Source: Candidatus Woesearchaeota archaeon | GTDB lineage: Archaea; Nanobdellota; Nanobdellia; Woesearchaeales; SM23-78 | Assembly: GCA_016932315.1 (NCBI GenBank) | Contig: JAFGDD010000019.1 | Location: forward strand, 1 to 51,112 | DNA length: 51,112 nucleotides | Direction: 5' to 3' | Part shown: positions 19,287 through 26,371 of the stretch, one piece after another | Numbering within the stretch: position 1 is the stretch's first letter | How the letters are laid out: the number at the start of each line of letters is the position of its first letter | Translations under genes and position numbers: made by a program | The notes under the pieces: model-generated | The model's database searches: none | Told to the model about the DNA's origin: nothing | What the model saw: the letters and a program-made list of their open reading frames with translations, nothing else

Positions 19287-20111
19287 ATGGCCATATGTCT
19301 GAAATGCAAGTTGCAGAGCAAGCTGGTGCTGAGCTTCTTATTAATGATACTTATGATATCAGGATTGACTTTCTTCGTAACATATCATGAAGTCAAGAAT
19401 CAAATAAAAGATATCATACGATCTGACCTCATGAACAAAGCGAATATAATAGCCATGAGCATCAACGGAGATCTTCATGAAAGCCTAAATCCCGGAGATG
19501 AAGGCACAGAAGGCTATAAGCAGATACAAGACATACTAAGCAATGCCAGAGAGAGAACTGATAGCATTACTTATATTTACACCATGCGAAGGACTTCTAC
19601 AGGAGTAGAATTCGTTGTTGATGCTGATTTGGGCAAAGGAACTCCTGGAGAAGAGACCTACATAGGCTATAATTATGACGACACCACGCCAGAACTTCTT
19701 CTTGGATTCGAGCATCCTGACGCTGACAGAGAATTTGCCACAGATAACTGGGGCACGTTCCTATCAGGCTACGCTCCGATAAAGAACTCCAAAGGAGAAA
19801 ACGTCGGCTTGGTAGGCATCGACATGAGAAGCGATGACGTGATAAAAAAACAAAACTTCATAGGATACACTATGTTCTTCATGGTAGGAATAGCAATACT
19901 GATCGCCTGCTTAATAATCTGGCTTTTCTCAGCCACCATAAAAAAAGACATAAAGAAGCTCAACCAAGCGGCTGAGAAGATAAGCACCGGAGACATGGAC
20001 GTGACAATCGATGTCAAAAGAAGCGATGAAATCGGGGAGCTAGCAGAATCATTCAGCAGGATGGCAGCCAGCCTCAAGATAATGATGCACATCCAGAAAA
20101 AGAAAAAATGA
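19287..20111 (+). CDS. Membrane sensor with extracytoplasmic domain and HAMP, no output domain
   Basis: A 274-aa protein with transmembrane helix 1 at about 14-33, an extracytoplasmic domain of ~160 residues with a PAS/Cache-like pattern (YIYTMRR, VGLVGIDMRSDDV), transmembrane helix 2 at about 193-215, and a HAMP linker (about 216-268) ending in Lys residues. No kinase, methyl-accepting or cyclase domain follows. It might signal through a separate partner or be a truncated receptor. GGTGAT sits three bases before the ATG. Confidence 0.8.
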   Translation: MAICLKCKLQSKLVLSFLLMILMISGLTFFVTYHEVKNQIKDIIRSDLMNKANIIAMSINGDLHESLNPGDEGTEGYKQIQDILSNARERTDSITYIYTMRRTSTGVEFVVDADLGKGTPGEETYIGYNYDDTTPELLLGFEHPDADREFATDNWGTFLSGYAPIKNSKGENVGLVGIDMRSDDVIKKQNFIGYTMFFMVGIAILIACLIIWLFSATIKKDIKKLNQAAEKISTGDMDVTIDVKRSDEIGELAESFSRMAASLKIMMHIQKKKK

Positions 20112-20247
20112 ACAACTTCGGCCTAAAGCAAGCGAGCAAAGCTCGCTGATTCATCTAGTTTCACTAGATGAAGGCAGAAGTATCTTACCAAAGTTGTTCA
20201 TTCAAAAAGGAAGACCTCGACCTTAAGAAAGAGGTATTCTCTTTTTG
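20109..20247 (+). repeat. Tandem-hairpin region downstream of the HAMP sensor gene
   Basis: TGAACAACTT (20109-20118, beginning with the sensor stop codon) pairs perfectly with AAGTTGTTCA (20191-20200). Enclosed are AGCGAGC-AAA-GCTCGCT (20131-20147) and TTCATCTAGT-TTC-ACTAGATGAA (20150-20172). A further hairpin closes with CAAAAAG (20203-20209)/CTTTTTG (20241-20247) around ACCTC/GAGGT. It fills the gap before the next gene. Confidence 0.7.
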
Positions 20248-20271
20248 TAATAAAGCAAGGATCACACTAAA

Positions 20272-20511
20272 ATGAGCAGCACATCAGAAAAAATAATCAG
20301 CGTAAGCGTCCACTACCTTGGACCGGCCACAAAGAATTTCTATGACTACCTCGCAAAGGAATACATGAAAACAGGCTTCGATAAAGTCGGGCCAACTCAA
20401 GTAAAGGAAGTCATCAAATGGGCTCGCCCATTATCCTGCTTGTTCATAGGAAAGGAAAAAACAGAAAAAATGGTTTCTGAAATAGAGCAAACAGCAAGCC
20501 AAGCCAACTGA
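20272..20511 (+). CDS. Small hypothetical protein
   Basis: A 79-aa soluble protein with no recognised family; two or three helices are likely. The ATG follows GGATCAC, complementary to the archaeal 16S 3' end. It lies between the hairpin region and the tRNA-Pro promoter. Confidence 0.6.
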   Translation: MSSTSEKIISVSVHYLGPATKNFYDYLAKEYMKTGFDKVGPTQVKEVIKWARPLSCLFIGKEKTEKMVSEIEQTASQAN

Positions 20512-20535
20512 TGTTTTTGGAAATGCTTAAAAAGT

Positions 20536-20543
20536 TTTATAAA
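20536..20543 (+). promoter_or_regulatory. TATA box of tRNA-Pro
   Basis: TTTATAAA lies 31 nt before the first base of the tRNA acceptor stem. Confidence 0.7.
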
Positions 20544-20614
20544 CCCATTATTAGTTCTTGAGAATCACAGCAATGGGGCTGTGGGGTAGCTTGGTCTAGC
20601 CTCCGTGGTTTGGG

Positions 20615-20645
20615 CGGCAAGACTAAAAAGGCTTTTGCCAAAGAA
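20615..20645 (+). other. tRNA-Pro intron 1 (anticodon loop, position 37/38)
   Basis: The insertion separates TTTGGG from G-CCATG at the canonical archaeal site. TTTG (20609-20612) can pair with CAAA near the 3' end of the intron, and GCAA with TTGC inside it, giving a relaxed bulge-helix-bulge. The exact ends may shift by a base. Confidence 0.75.
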
Positions 20646-20660
20646 GCCATGTGACCCCGG

Positions 20661-20691
20661 TAAGCCTTTGCGAAAGCAATAGCTTGGGGAG
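20661..20691 (+). other. tRNA-Pro intron 2 (T-arm, between 53 and 54)
   Basis: A strict bulge-helix-bulge is visible. Exon helix TGA (20652-20654)/TCA (20693-20695), central helix CCCC (20655-20658)/GGGG (20686-20689), bulges GGT (20659-20661) and AGT (20690-20692), and intron helix AAGC/GCTT. The intron hairpin is TTGC-GAAA-GCAA. Cutting after the second base of each bulge excises exactly 20661-20691 and restores CCCGG-TTCAAAT-CCGGG. Confidence 0.85.
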
Positions 20692-20797
20692 TTCAAATCC
20701 GGGCAGCCCCATTTTTTTATTCTTCTTTGATTTATCGCTTTTATCCTGTTTGAAGCTTACTCTTGGTTATAAATAGTTGTTATGCTTTACCATTATT

Positions 20798-21274
20798 ATG
20801 TTCGAAGCATTAGCTGAAATGAAAAGCGCAGCCCTTGTCGAGAGTACTTATCGCGGCTATACTTATGTTCATACTTCGATCGTAAAAATTTATGAGTATC
20901 TCCTTGTGATATCATTCATTCCAGTGTTCTTGTTTGAGGGCGTGCTGATTTACGCCTTCCTTAACAAGCATGATGTCAGCCTGATGAAGAGTATGTACAC
21001 CAGTTTTTTCGCCAATCTGGCTTCAATATTCTCTGCGTTGTTTCTTTTCTTAGTGGAGAACTTTATGAATGATATGCATTTTAGCAGCATTTTCACAGCA
21101 GTCTATCTTGTGATAATAAGCTTTGTGCTAACCTTCATAGCGGAGACTGCAATAATATACCTGTTCATAAAGAAGGATGTGAAGAAGGATCCGTTGAATC
21201 AAGCAGCCAAAGTATCTTTCTGCGTTAACCTAGCTAGTCATATTTTGTTGCTCGCTTTTTTGAGCTTTGTGTAA
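20798..21274 (+). CDS. Small multi-pass membrane protein
   Basis: A 158-aa protein with four predicted membrane helices, short basic loops (KKDVKKD) and a hydrophobic C-terminus. No family is recognised. The start at 20798 is chosen because the TATA (TTATAAAT, about 20767) is 25-30 nt upstream; an in-frame ATG at 20777 would lie too close to it. Confidence 0.7.
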   Translation: MFEALAEMKSAALVESTYRGYTYVHTSIVKIYEYLLVISFIPVFLFEGVLIYAFLNKHDVSLMKSMYTSFFANLASIFSALFLFLVENFMNDMHFSSIFTAVYLVIISFVLTFIAETAIIYLFIKKDVKKDPLNQAAKVSFCVNLASHILLLAFLSFV

Positions 21275-21334
21275 AGACACCCCTGATATTGGATTCTCTC
21301 TGAAAAAAACCACTATCTACAAAACTTCTTTTTG

Positions 21335-21439
21335 AGTTTTCTACGAGTAGAAACAAGCAAGCATAGATTGCTGTTCCTGAAAATTAGGCTTTTCAGAAAT
21401 TAGCGAGTTTCCTCGCTAGTTCTAAAGATTTTCTTTAGA
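21335..21439 (+). repeat. Five tandem hairpins before the eL43 promoter
   Basis: In order: TTTCTA-CGAG-TAGAAA (21338-21353), AGCAA-n7-TTGCT (21356-21372), CTGAAAA-n6-TTTTCAG (21377-21396), TAGCGAG-TTTC-CTCGCTA (21401-21418) and TCTAAAGA-TTT-TCTTTAGA (21421-21439). They are nearly contiguous and stop one base before a TATA box (TTTATAAA, about 21443). They fill most of the gap between the membrane protein and eL43. Confidence 0.75.
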
Positions 21440-21513
21440 AACCTTTATAAATCCTCCCCTAATCCAAACGATAACATAAGAAGAAGATATTATCCTATTC
21501 AGAGGTTTATAAT

Positions 21514-21912
21514 ATGGTTAAGAAGACTACTTACGGCTCTGTGAAGAGACTGGGCACAAGATATGGTAGGACTGTAAAGTTCAAGCTCGGAAAGATTGAG
21601 TCTGAGCAGCACAAGAAGCACAAGTGCCCTTATTGCAATTATGAGAAGGTAAGGCGCAAAGCATTGGGGATTTGGCATTGCAAGAAGTGCGGAGCAACTT
21701 TCACCAATAAGGCTTATACCGTGGGCAAAGTCGGGTCTGTAACCAGGCCTGTTGAGGAGGCAGAGCTTCCGCCAGTCGTCGAGGAGACAAAGCAGGAACA
21801 AAAGGAGTGGGTCATTGAGAAAAAGGAGGGACATAAGCCTGCTGAAGAAGAGGATAATGCTGAAGAGGAAACTGATGAATCAGAGGATTCAGAAGAGTCG
21901 AACCAAGAGTAA
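21514..21912 (+). CDS. rpl37ae: Large ribosomal subunit protein eL43 (L37Ae)
   Basis: A 132-aa zinc-ribbon ribosomal protein. It has basic N-terminus KKTTYGSVKRLGTRYGRTV, CPYC and CKKC zinc ligands (about 39-60), and a family-typical AYTVGKV end to the core. The C-terminal ~50 residues are an extra acidic tail; the family is usually ~90 aa. It starts the cluster eL43-rpoP-pcc1-prefoldin-UPF0147, all on the same strand with short gaps. Confidence 0.95.
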   Translation: MVKKTTYGSVKRLGTRYGRTVKFKLGKIESEQHKKHKCPYCNYEKVRRKALGIWHCKKCGATFTNKAYTVGKVGSVTRPVEEAELPPVVEETKQEQKEWVIEKKEGHKPAEEEDNAEEETDESEDSEESNQE

Positions 21913-21923
21913 AGGTGTGAATC

Positions 21924-22061
21924 ATGAGCGAGTACAGATGCTTTTTTTGCAACAAGACCATATCAGCAGATAACATCAAGAGAAGGGTTAGGTGCATTTA
22001 TTGCGGCTCAAAAATAATCTTCAAGTCCAGGAGCACTAACACCAAGGTAAAGGCCAGATAA
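21924..22061 (+). CDS. rpoP: DNA-directed RNA polymerase subunit P (Rpo12)
   Basis: A 45-aa zinc-ribbon subunit of archaeal RNA polymerase, read directly from the DNA. CFFC (residues 6-9) and CIYC (24-27) supply the four ligands, followed by GSKIIFKSR, the family signature. GGTG lies 6 nt before the ATG. It starts 11 nt after the eL43 stop. Confidence 0.93.
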   Translation: MSEYRCFFCNKTISADNIKRRVRCIYCGSKIIFKSRSTNTKVKAR

Positions 22062-22073
22062 GCCTTCTTCAAG

Positions 22074-22310
22074 ATGAAGCTAAGCTCAGAAATAATTGTT
22101 AAGGAAGATATTCATAACATACAGAAATTATTTGAGCCCGAGGAAAAGATTTTTGACAATCAAAGGGCAAGTTACGAACTAAAAAAGAACAAGGACGAGC
22201 TGGTTTTCAAGATTAGCGCAGAGGACAGCACTGCATTAAAGGCTGTGCTGAACTCAATAACCAAGCTTCTCTCTGTGTACGAGAAGACCAAGAGTGTTGT
22301 CAAGGAATAA
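22074..22310 (+). CDS. pcc1: Pcc1-like subunit of the KEOPS complex
   Basis: A 78-aa protein with the small alpha/beta layout of archaeal Pcc1, the dimerising KEOPS subunit needed for tRNA t6A modification. Identification rests on length, the ALKAVLNSITKLLSVYEK helix, and its position between rpoP and prefoldin beta, where archaeal pcc1 is commonly found. Key catalytic residues are not expected in this subunit. Confidence 0.75.
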   Translation: MKLSSEIIVKEDIHNIQKLFEPEEKIFDNQRASYELKKNKDELVFKISAEDSTALKAVLNSITKLLSVYEKTKSVVKE

Positions 22311-22329
22311 TGATACGAGGCGATTAACC

Positions 22330-22668
22330 ATGGAAAATGAGTTGCAGGCAAAAATCAACCAATTATCAATGATGGAGCAGAACCTGCAGAACTTTGCCCT
22401 GCAAAAGCAGCAATTCCAAGCTCAGCTCATGGAAGTGGAGTCTGCAGAGAAGGAGATTAAGACTTCTAAGGAAGCTTACAAGATTATAGGAAGCATCATG
22501 GTTCTTGGCGACAAGGAAAAATTGCAGAAAGAGCTGGCTGAGAAAAAAGAAATGATAAATCTCAGGATTGAGTCCTTTGAGAAGCAGGAAGCCAAGCTCA
22601 AGGAAAAGGCAGAAGTCTTGCAAAAAGAAGTACTTGATGAGATGAACAAGAAGGATAAGCATGAATAA
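22330..22668 (+). CDS. pfdB: Prefoldin subunit beta
   Basis: A 112-aa protein with two long coiled-coil helices flanking a short beta hairpin (AYKIIGSIMVLGDKEKLQKEL), the pattern of the beta subunit of the hexameric chaperone. It hands unfolded proteins to the thermosome. The start at 22330 fits the family; an upstream TTG-type start would overlap pcc1. Confidence 0.9.
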   Translation: MENELQAKINQLSMMEQNLQNFALQKQQFQAQLMEVESAEKEIKTSKEAYKIIGSIMVLGDKEKLQKELAEKKEMINLRIESFEKQEAKLKEKAEVLQKEVLDEMNKKDKHE

Positions 22669-22680
22669 GGCGGTATTACC

Positions 22681-22929
22681 ATGGTCAAGACCAAAGACGT
22701 TATCGACACAATCAATGAAATCATTGAAGACTCTACTCTGCCAAAGAACATTAAGACTAACCTTGAGTGCATCATCAATGTTCTGAAAGACTGCAAATCC
22801 AAAGATTTGAAGCTAAAAGCTGACAAGTGCATCCACGACCTTGACGAGATATCTAGCGACGTAAACTTGCAGCCATTCGTAAGAACACAGCTCTGGAGCG
22901 TAGTAAGCATGCTTGAAGCGCTGGAATAA
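22681..22929 (+). CDS. UPF0147 family protein
   Basis: An 82-aa helical protein matching the archaeal UPF0147 family by length, the IIEDSTLPKNIK start and SVVSMLEALE end, and by the usual position after prefoldin. Function unknown. It starts 12 nt after prefoldin beta and is the last gene of the cluster. Confidence 0.85.
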   Translation: MVKTKDVIDTINEIIEDSTLPKNIKTNLECIINVLKDCKSKDLKLKADKCIHDLDEISSDVNLQPFVRTQLWSVVSMLEALE

Positions 22930-22938
22930 TTAAGTGAT

Positions 22939-22979
22939 AAGAATATTTTTCTTGCATTTTATGAATGTAATGAATTCTT
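22939..22979. terminator. Hairpin between convergent genes
   Basis: AAGAAT (22939-22944) pairs with ATTCTT (22974-22979), with inner CATT/AATG, and T- and A-rich flanks on both sides. It lies between the UPF0147 stop and the convergent secreted-protein gene. Confidence 0.35.
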
Positions 22980-23013
22980 AAAAAAAGAAAAAATAGAAAA
23001 AAATCAAAAAAAT

Positions 23014-23712
23014 TTATTGTTCAGGCTCTGTCGCCAGGAAAGACCACCACGGCTTTTGGGACTTAATTACTTCTCCGTTCTCAGCATCAACCTGCGCTTT
23101 TACCTGCATTTTCGCCTTGAACAAGCCAAGCACTCTGGCTTCCTTTTGAGCTTGTATCTCATAAGCAGCCTTAACCTGTTCGCCTTGACCAACCTCTTTT
23201 AATTCAATCTGGCAGCCATTTTCTGCTGAGCACACCTTTAACCTAAGCCTTTCGAGAGCTCTTTCAGATGCAGTATCAGGCATGACTTTAACCTCAGCAT
23301 TTTTGCCGTTGCTCAACTTGACTTTCAGCACAGTCTTTTCCTGATTCTGCTCCTGAACCATTTCCATGCTGGTTTGAGCTGAAACTTCTCCTGATGTTAA
23401 CTGCAGCCTGTTATTGGCTTGTTCCTGAACCTTTAACTTCTTCCCATCTTCTAAATTATATTCGCCTGCTGAAACTTGGCTTTGAACTTGAATCTGGTTC
23501 TGGATTTGCGTCTCTTCGCCCTGATTCTGCTGCTGCGTTTCTGTATTGGCCTGCACTAGCTGCCCTTCACCTTGAGGTTCAACTCCTTGGGTTGGTTCAT
23601 TGCCTTGAGCTTCTGCTCCTTGCCCTGACCCTTGCGCTCCACCCTGTTCCTGGGCTAAAACCAAGAAACACATCAAAACACAAACAATCAAGCTTAACAA
23701 GATTTTTTTCAT
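23014..23712 (-). CDS. Secreted Gln-rich protein
   Basis: A 232-aa protein with an N-terminal signal peptide (hydrophobic 4-19, LAQ cleavage site), then ~75 residues of Gln/Gly/Glu low complexity, then a folded C-terminal half with two cysteines (VCSAENGC) and beta-rich repeats ending in WWSFLATEPEQ. GAGGTGAT on the minus strand precedes the ATG, an unusually complete Shine-Dalgarno. Probably a cell-surface protein; no family recognised. Confidence 0.8.
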   Translation of the reverse strand: MKKILLSLIVCVLMCFLVLAQEQGGAQGSGQGAEAQGNEPTQGVEPQGEGQLVQANTETQQQNQGEETQIQNQIQVQSQVSAGEYNLEDGKKLKVQEQANNRLQLTSGEVSAQTSMEMVQEQNQEKTVLKVKLSNGKNAEVKVMPDTASERALERLRLKVCSAENGCQIELKEVGQGEQVKAAYEIQAQKEARVLGLFKAKMQVKAQVDAENGEVIKSQKPWWSFLATEPEQ

Positions 23713-23825
23713 TTTTTTATCACCTCAAATTAATATCTGAAGGTGATTTTATTTAAATTTTTTGATAAAGAAACTCATTAGTTTTAAAATTACACCTCAA
23801 AATACCTGCTTATGATACTAAGAAA

Positions 23826-24410
23826 TTATTTTTTCTTCTTAACAATCTTTTTCTTCACTATTACCTGGCGCTTGTTAAAAATAGAATTTGGGATTATGAC
23901 TTCCTCATTAAATGCCGTCTTCACCTTGGTCTCTAATAAGCCAACGCTTAAAATCCTTCCCTTGACTTCTCTTATCTGGATATTATCTCCTTCTGTGAAA
24001 AGATGCCTCATCCTAATCCTTATGCCCGCGAACATGTTAGGGAAGAAGTCCTTGACTGCCAGTAGGAAGGATACTGCTATTACTATAACAATAATAGAAA
24101 CAATGATTACAAGTATTGCTGTAGTCAAACCTAATTGGTCCAGCGACATGATAATTGCGATAAGATAAATTATGAAAGATGCTATGTTTCCCAGAAATTT
24201 CTCAAGCGAAAGCTTAACTCCTGCTGACTTGATATGTTTGTCAAGCCTAACCTCATTAAGGGCTCTCCTGATAAGCAACCCTGCTAGCTTGCCGATAATC
24301 AGTCCTATGAGAAGGATGAGTACAGCAATGACTATCCTGGACAACAACGGGTTCACTGACCCTCCAACCTCGTTCAAAACCACTATTGACTCATTCACCA
24401 CGTCAGCCAT
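23826..24410 (-). CDS. Small MscS-type mechanosensitive channel
   Basis: A 194-aa membrane protein with three hydrophobic segments (about 20-45, 65-90, 90-120) and the MscS beta-domain start: KDFFPNMFAGIRIRMRHLFTEGD, then a G..E element and VIIPNSIFNKR. It ends soon after the beta domain, lacking the C-terminal alpha/beta cage. A TATA box lies on the minus strand near 24436. Copy F of the hairpin element is just upstream. Confidence 0.85.
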   Translation of the reverse strand: MADVVNESIVVLNEVGGSVNPLLSRIVIAVLILLIGLIIGKLAGLLIRRALNEVRLDKHIKSAGVKLSLEKFLGNIASFIIYLIAIIMSLDQLGLTTAILVIIVSIIVIVIAVSFLLAVKDFFPNMFAGIRIRMRHLFTEGDNIQIREVKGRILSVGLLETKVKTAFNEEVIIPNSIFNKRQVIVKKKIVKKKK

Positions 24411-24472
24411 GAAATTAGGTTATAGGAAGAGATTTATAAAGGTTTTTAGAGAAAGTGAGAAACCAAACGCGA

Positions 24473-24613
24473 GCAACAAGTCCACCAATGCCTTAAAGTG
24501 GAAATTTCAAATAAAAACAGAAGCTAATGCGTCGCCGGGGGTGGTCCCTTACGGGGAGGCAGCATCCTTGGGGTCAGAAGCAAAAATTTCCAAGGCATGT
24601 GGACGAAAGTTGC
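24473..24613 (+). repeat. Multi-hairpin element, copy F (divergent, upstream of mscS)
   Basis: A long interrupted stem: GCAAC/GTTGC, GTCCAC (24480-24485)/GTGGAC (24599-24604), ATGCCTT (24488-24494)/AAGGCAT (24592-24598), GGAAATTT (24500-24507)/AAATTTCC (24584-24591). The core carries GGGGGTGGTCCCTTACGGGG, which aligns with the GGGGGTCGCCCCCTTCGGGG arm of copy D. The closing sequence differs from the other copies. Confidence 0.6.
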
Positions 24614-24633
24614 GAGCATGCACAGAACTTTTC

Positions 24634-25539
24634 TTAATTCAAGCTCTTCAGATAATCCTTCTTAAATTTGAACTTGTTCTTCCTTGCAAGCTTGTCAATG
24701 GCTTTGTCCAGTCTGCTGCCGTACTGAGCAGCCCTTTTGCCTCGCCAGGCAATGTTCTTTGACAGTCCAAAGTCCTCTGCGACTTCTCTAAGAATAATCT
24801 TGGAATTCTCATCATCCATTTTGTACTTTGCAGGCACACGCATAGCTGCTGCTATTATTTTCTCATCAAGAAAAGGAGTTAATAATGTTATGTTCTCTGC
24901 GTTTGCAATGGCATTGTCTCTTAGCAAGTCTCGCTCATGCATGGCTATTAATCCCTTCCAGCACTCTGCTTGCCTGTCTTTTGCTAATTTGTGCCTTTGA
25001 TAGCCTGCAAATATTTCTTCTGAGCCTAAGCCAGAGAACAAGAACTTTACATCATCTTTTTTTGCCATTTCAATGCATCCAATAACCACCCCGCCAACGC
25101 CCACGTTAACCACATTGTTAAGATCAATGCCGAGTATTTTAGCTGTTTTTTTTATCAGCATCTCTGCTTCTTTTAAGTCCAAAATCTTAGTCTTGATATT
25201 AAGCCCGAGCTCTTTTGCCGACTTAAGCGCCTCTTCAACATCTTCTGGCGCTTTAGTATCATCATTCTTAAAGCCAAGAGTGTAGCAAGTAAAGTCTTTG
25301 CCTGCCTTCTTGAGCAGCAAAGCGATTAATGAGCTGTCTATACCCCCGGAGAACAATACGCCAAACTTATCGCCAGGAATCCTTTCATCAACTGCGCGGA
25401 TTAGTTCCCTGGATAACTCCTTTTTAGCATCGGCGTGATTATCCAAGTCATCTTTTGTAGCCTGCTGAATAGCCTTAACCTTGCTCTCCCACTCAGTTTG
25501 TGGAATAAGTTCTCTATTATTCATGTAAACTTCCTGCAT
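24634..25539 (-). CDS. Asparagine synthetase-type PP-loop protein without glutaminase domain
   Basis: A protein of about 300 aa matching the C-terminal synthetase half of AsnB. The ATP pyrophosphatase P-loop SGGIDSS lies near residues 64-70, then SGLGSEEIFAGYQRH and later LLTPFLDEKIIAAAM. The N-terminal Ntn glutaminase domain is absent, so ammonia would have to come from solution or a partner. An in-frame ATG at 25524 is an alternative start. A second, unrelated asparagine synthetase lies at 35917. Confidence 0.85.
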   Translation of the reverse strand: MQEVYMNNRELIPQTEWESKVKAIQQATKDDLDNHADAKKELSRELIRAVDERIPGDKFGVLFSGGIDSSLIALLLKKAGKDFTCYTLGFKNDDTKAPEDVEEALKSAKELGLNIKTKILDLKEAEMLIKKTAKILGIDLNNVVNVGVGGVVIGCIEMAKKDDVKFLFSGLGSEEIFAGYQRHKLAKDRQAECWKGLIAMHERDLLRDNAIANAENITLLTPFLDEKIIAAAMRVPAKYKMDDENSKIILREVAEDFGLSKNIAWRGKRAAQYGSRLDKAIDKLARKNKFKFKKDYLKSLN

Positions 25540-25648
25540 CACAAATACGGGTGGTTGCGTTGTGGTTTATTAATATTATTAGAAAGTTTTAAAAATCACA
25601 AAGGAAAACATGCTGTTATAATCACAATTATCGTTGGAGGTAATGATA

Positions 25649-25927
25649 ATGACAGACAAGAAAGCAGAGAAGAAACATGCAAATGAAGGCGATGAACTGA
25701 AAGGCGCCAGCAAGGAAGAGCAGGTAGGATTCCACAAGGGAAGCCTGAGCACCCTGGCAAAGGAAAGGCAGGAAATGGCAAGGATTGTCCAGATAGTAGA
25801 GCAATTAATGCAGCTGCACATAGCAGCGCTCAAGGAATTAGGCGTTGACCTGGAAAAAGAAGCCAAGGAAGCAATGCAGCCAGAAGGCACCAAGAAACCA
25901 GAGAAGCCGATAGAAGACATGCTTTAA
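25649..25927 (+). CDS. Small helical hypothetical protein
   Basis: A 92-aa soluble protein, Lys/Glu-rich at both ends with a central helix (MARIVQIVEQLMQLHIAALKEL). GGAGG at 25636-25640 is 8 nt before this ATG, which decides the start over in-frame codons at 25634 and 25643. Its last 4 nt overlap the end of the convergent Nudix gene. Function unknown. Confidence 0.7.
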   Translation: MTDKKAEKKHANEGDELKGASKEEQVGFHKGSLSTLAKERQEMARIVQIVEQLMQLHIAALKELGVDLEKEAKEAMQPEGTKKPEKPIEDML

Positions 25928-26328
25928 GGCAATAAAATTATTTTATTATTGATTACATCTTCAAAAAAATCTTTAACATTAGGTGCAACACGGTGTTTCT
26001 TATAGCCAACTATAGGGATCCATTGAAAATGCGTGAATATTTCTTTCTCTACTATTCCTGGTTCTTGGCTGTTCTTTATTTCCGCTAGGTATTTATGACT
26101 TCTGTATTTTTTTCCTTTGAACTCAAAATCCTTGTATCCTAAGTATTTCTTAATTTCAACATCGCAGCCTGTTTCTTCCTTTGTCTCTCGTATAGTTGTT
26201 GCTTCGTAACTTTCTCCGGCTTCAGCTTTTCCGCCAGGAAACTCATAGTGAGAATACTTTTCCCTCCAAAGCAGCAGCACTGTCTTGTCTTTAAGAATTA
26301 CACAAGCGGATAAATGTATCAGGTTCAT
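25924..26328 (-). CDS. Nudix hydrolase
   Basis: A 134-aa Nudix-fold pyrophosphohydrolase. The Nudix box is complete, from GGKAEAGES to RETKEETG (about 32-54), with the catalytic REXXEE as RETKEE. It acts on a nucleoside diphosphate linked to another moiety; the substrate cannot be told from sequence, though 8-oxo-dGTP-like cleanup is common for this size class. Convergent with the gene at 25649. Confidence 0.9.
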   Translation of the reverse strand: MNLIHLSACVILKDKTVLLLWREKYSHYEFPGGKAEAGESYEATTIRETKEETGCDVEIKKYLGYKDFEFKGKKYRSHKYLAEIKNSQEPGIVEKEIFTHFQWIPIVGYKKHRVAPNVKDFFEDVINNKIILLP

Positions 26329-26371
26329 AAGAAAAGAAGGATGCTTTACATTATAAAAATTCTTTGCTAAT

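Larger units (their letters stand above)
20575..20711 (+). tRNA. tRNA-Pro (anticodon UGG) with two introns
   Basis: The acceptor stem GGGGCTG (20575-20581) pairs with CAGCCCC (20704-20710), with discriminator A at 20711. The D-arm runs GGGT...GCCT (20584-20602). The anticodon stem CGTGG (20604-20608) pairs with CCATG (20647-20651), with loop TTTGGG giving anticodon TGG. The T-stem CCCGG (20656-20660) pairs with CCGGG (20699-20703), loop TTCAAAT. Two 31-nt insertions must be removed to restore the cloverleaf, giving a mature tRNA of 75 nt. CCA is not encoded. Confidence 0.9.

Noticed and set aside
24172..24762. A 196-codon plus-strand frame across mscS, element F and the asparagine synthetase-like gene
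   Set aside because: It is antisense to two recognised genes and runs through the inverted repeats, giving no coherent protein.
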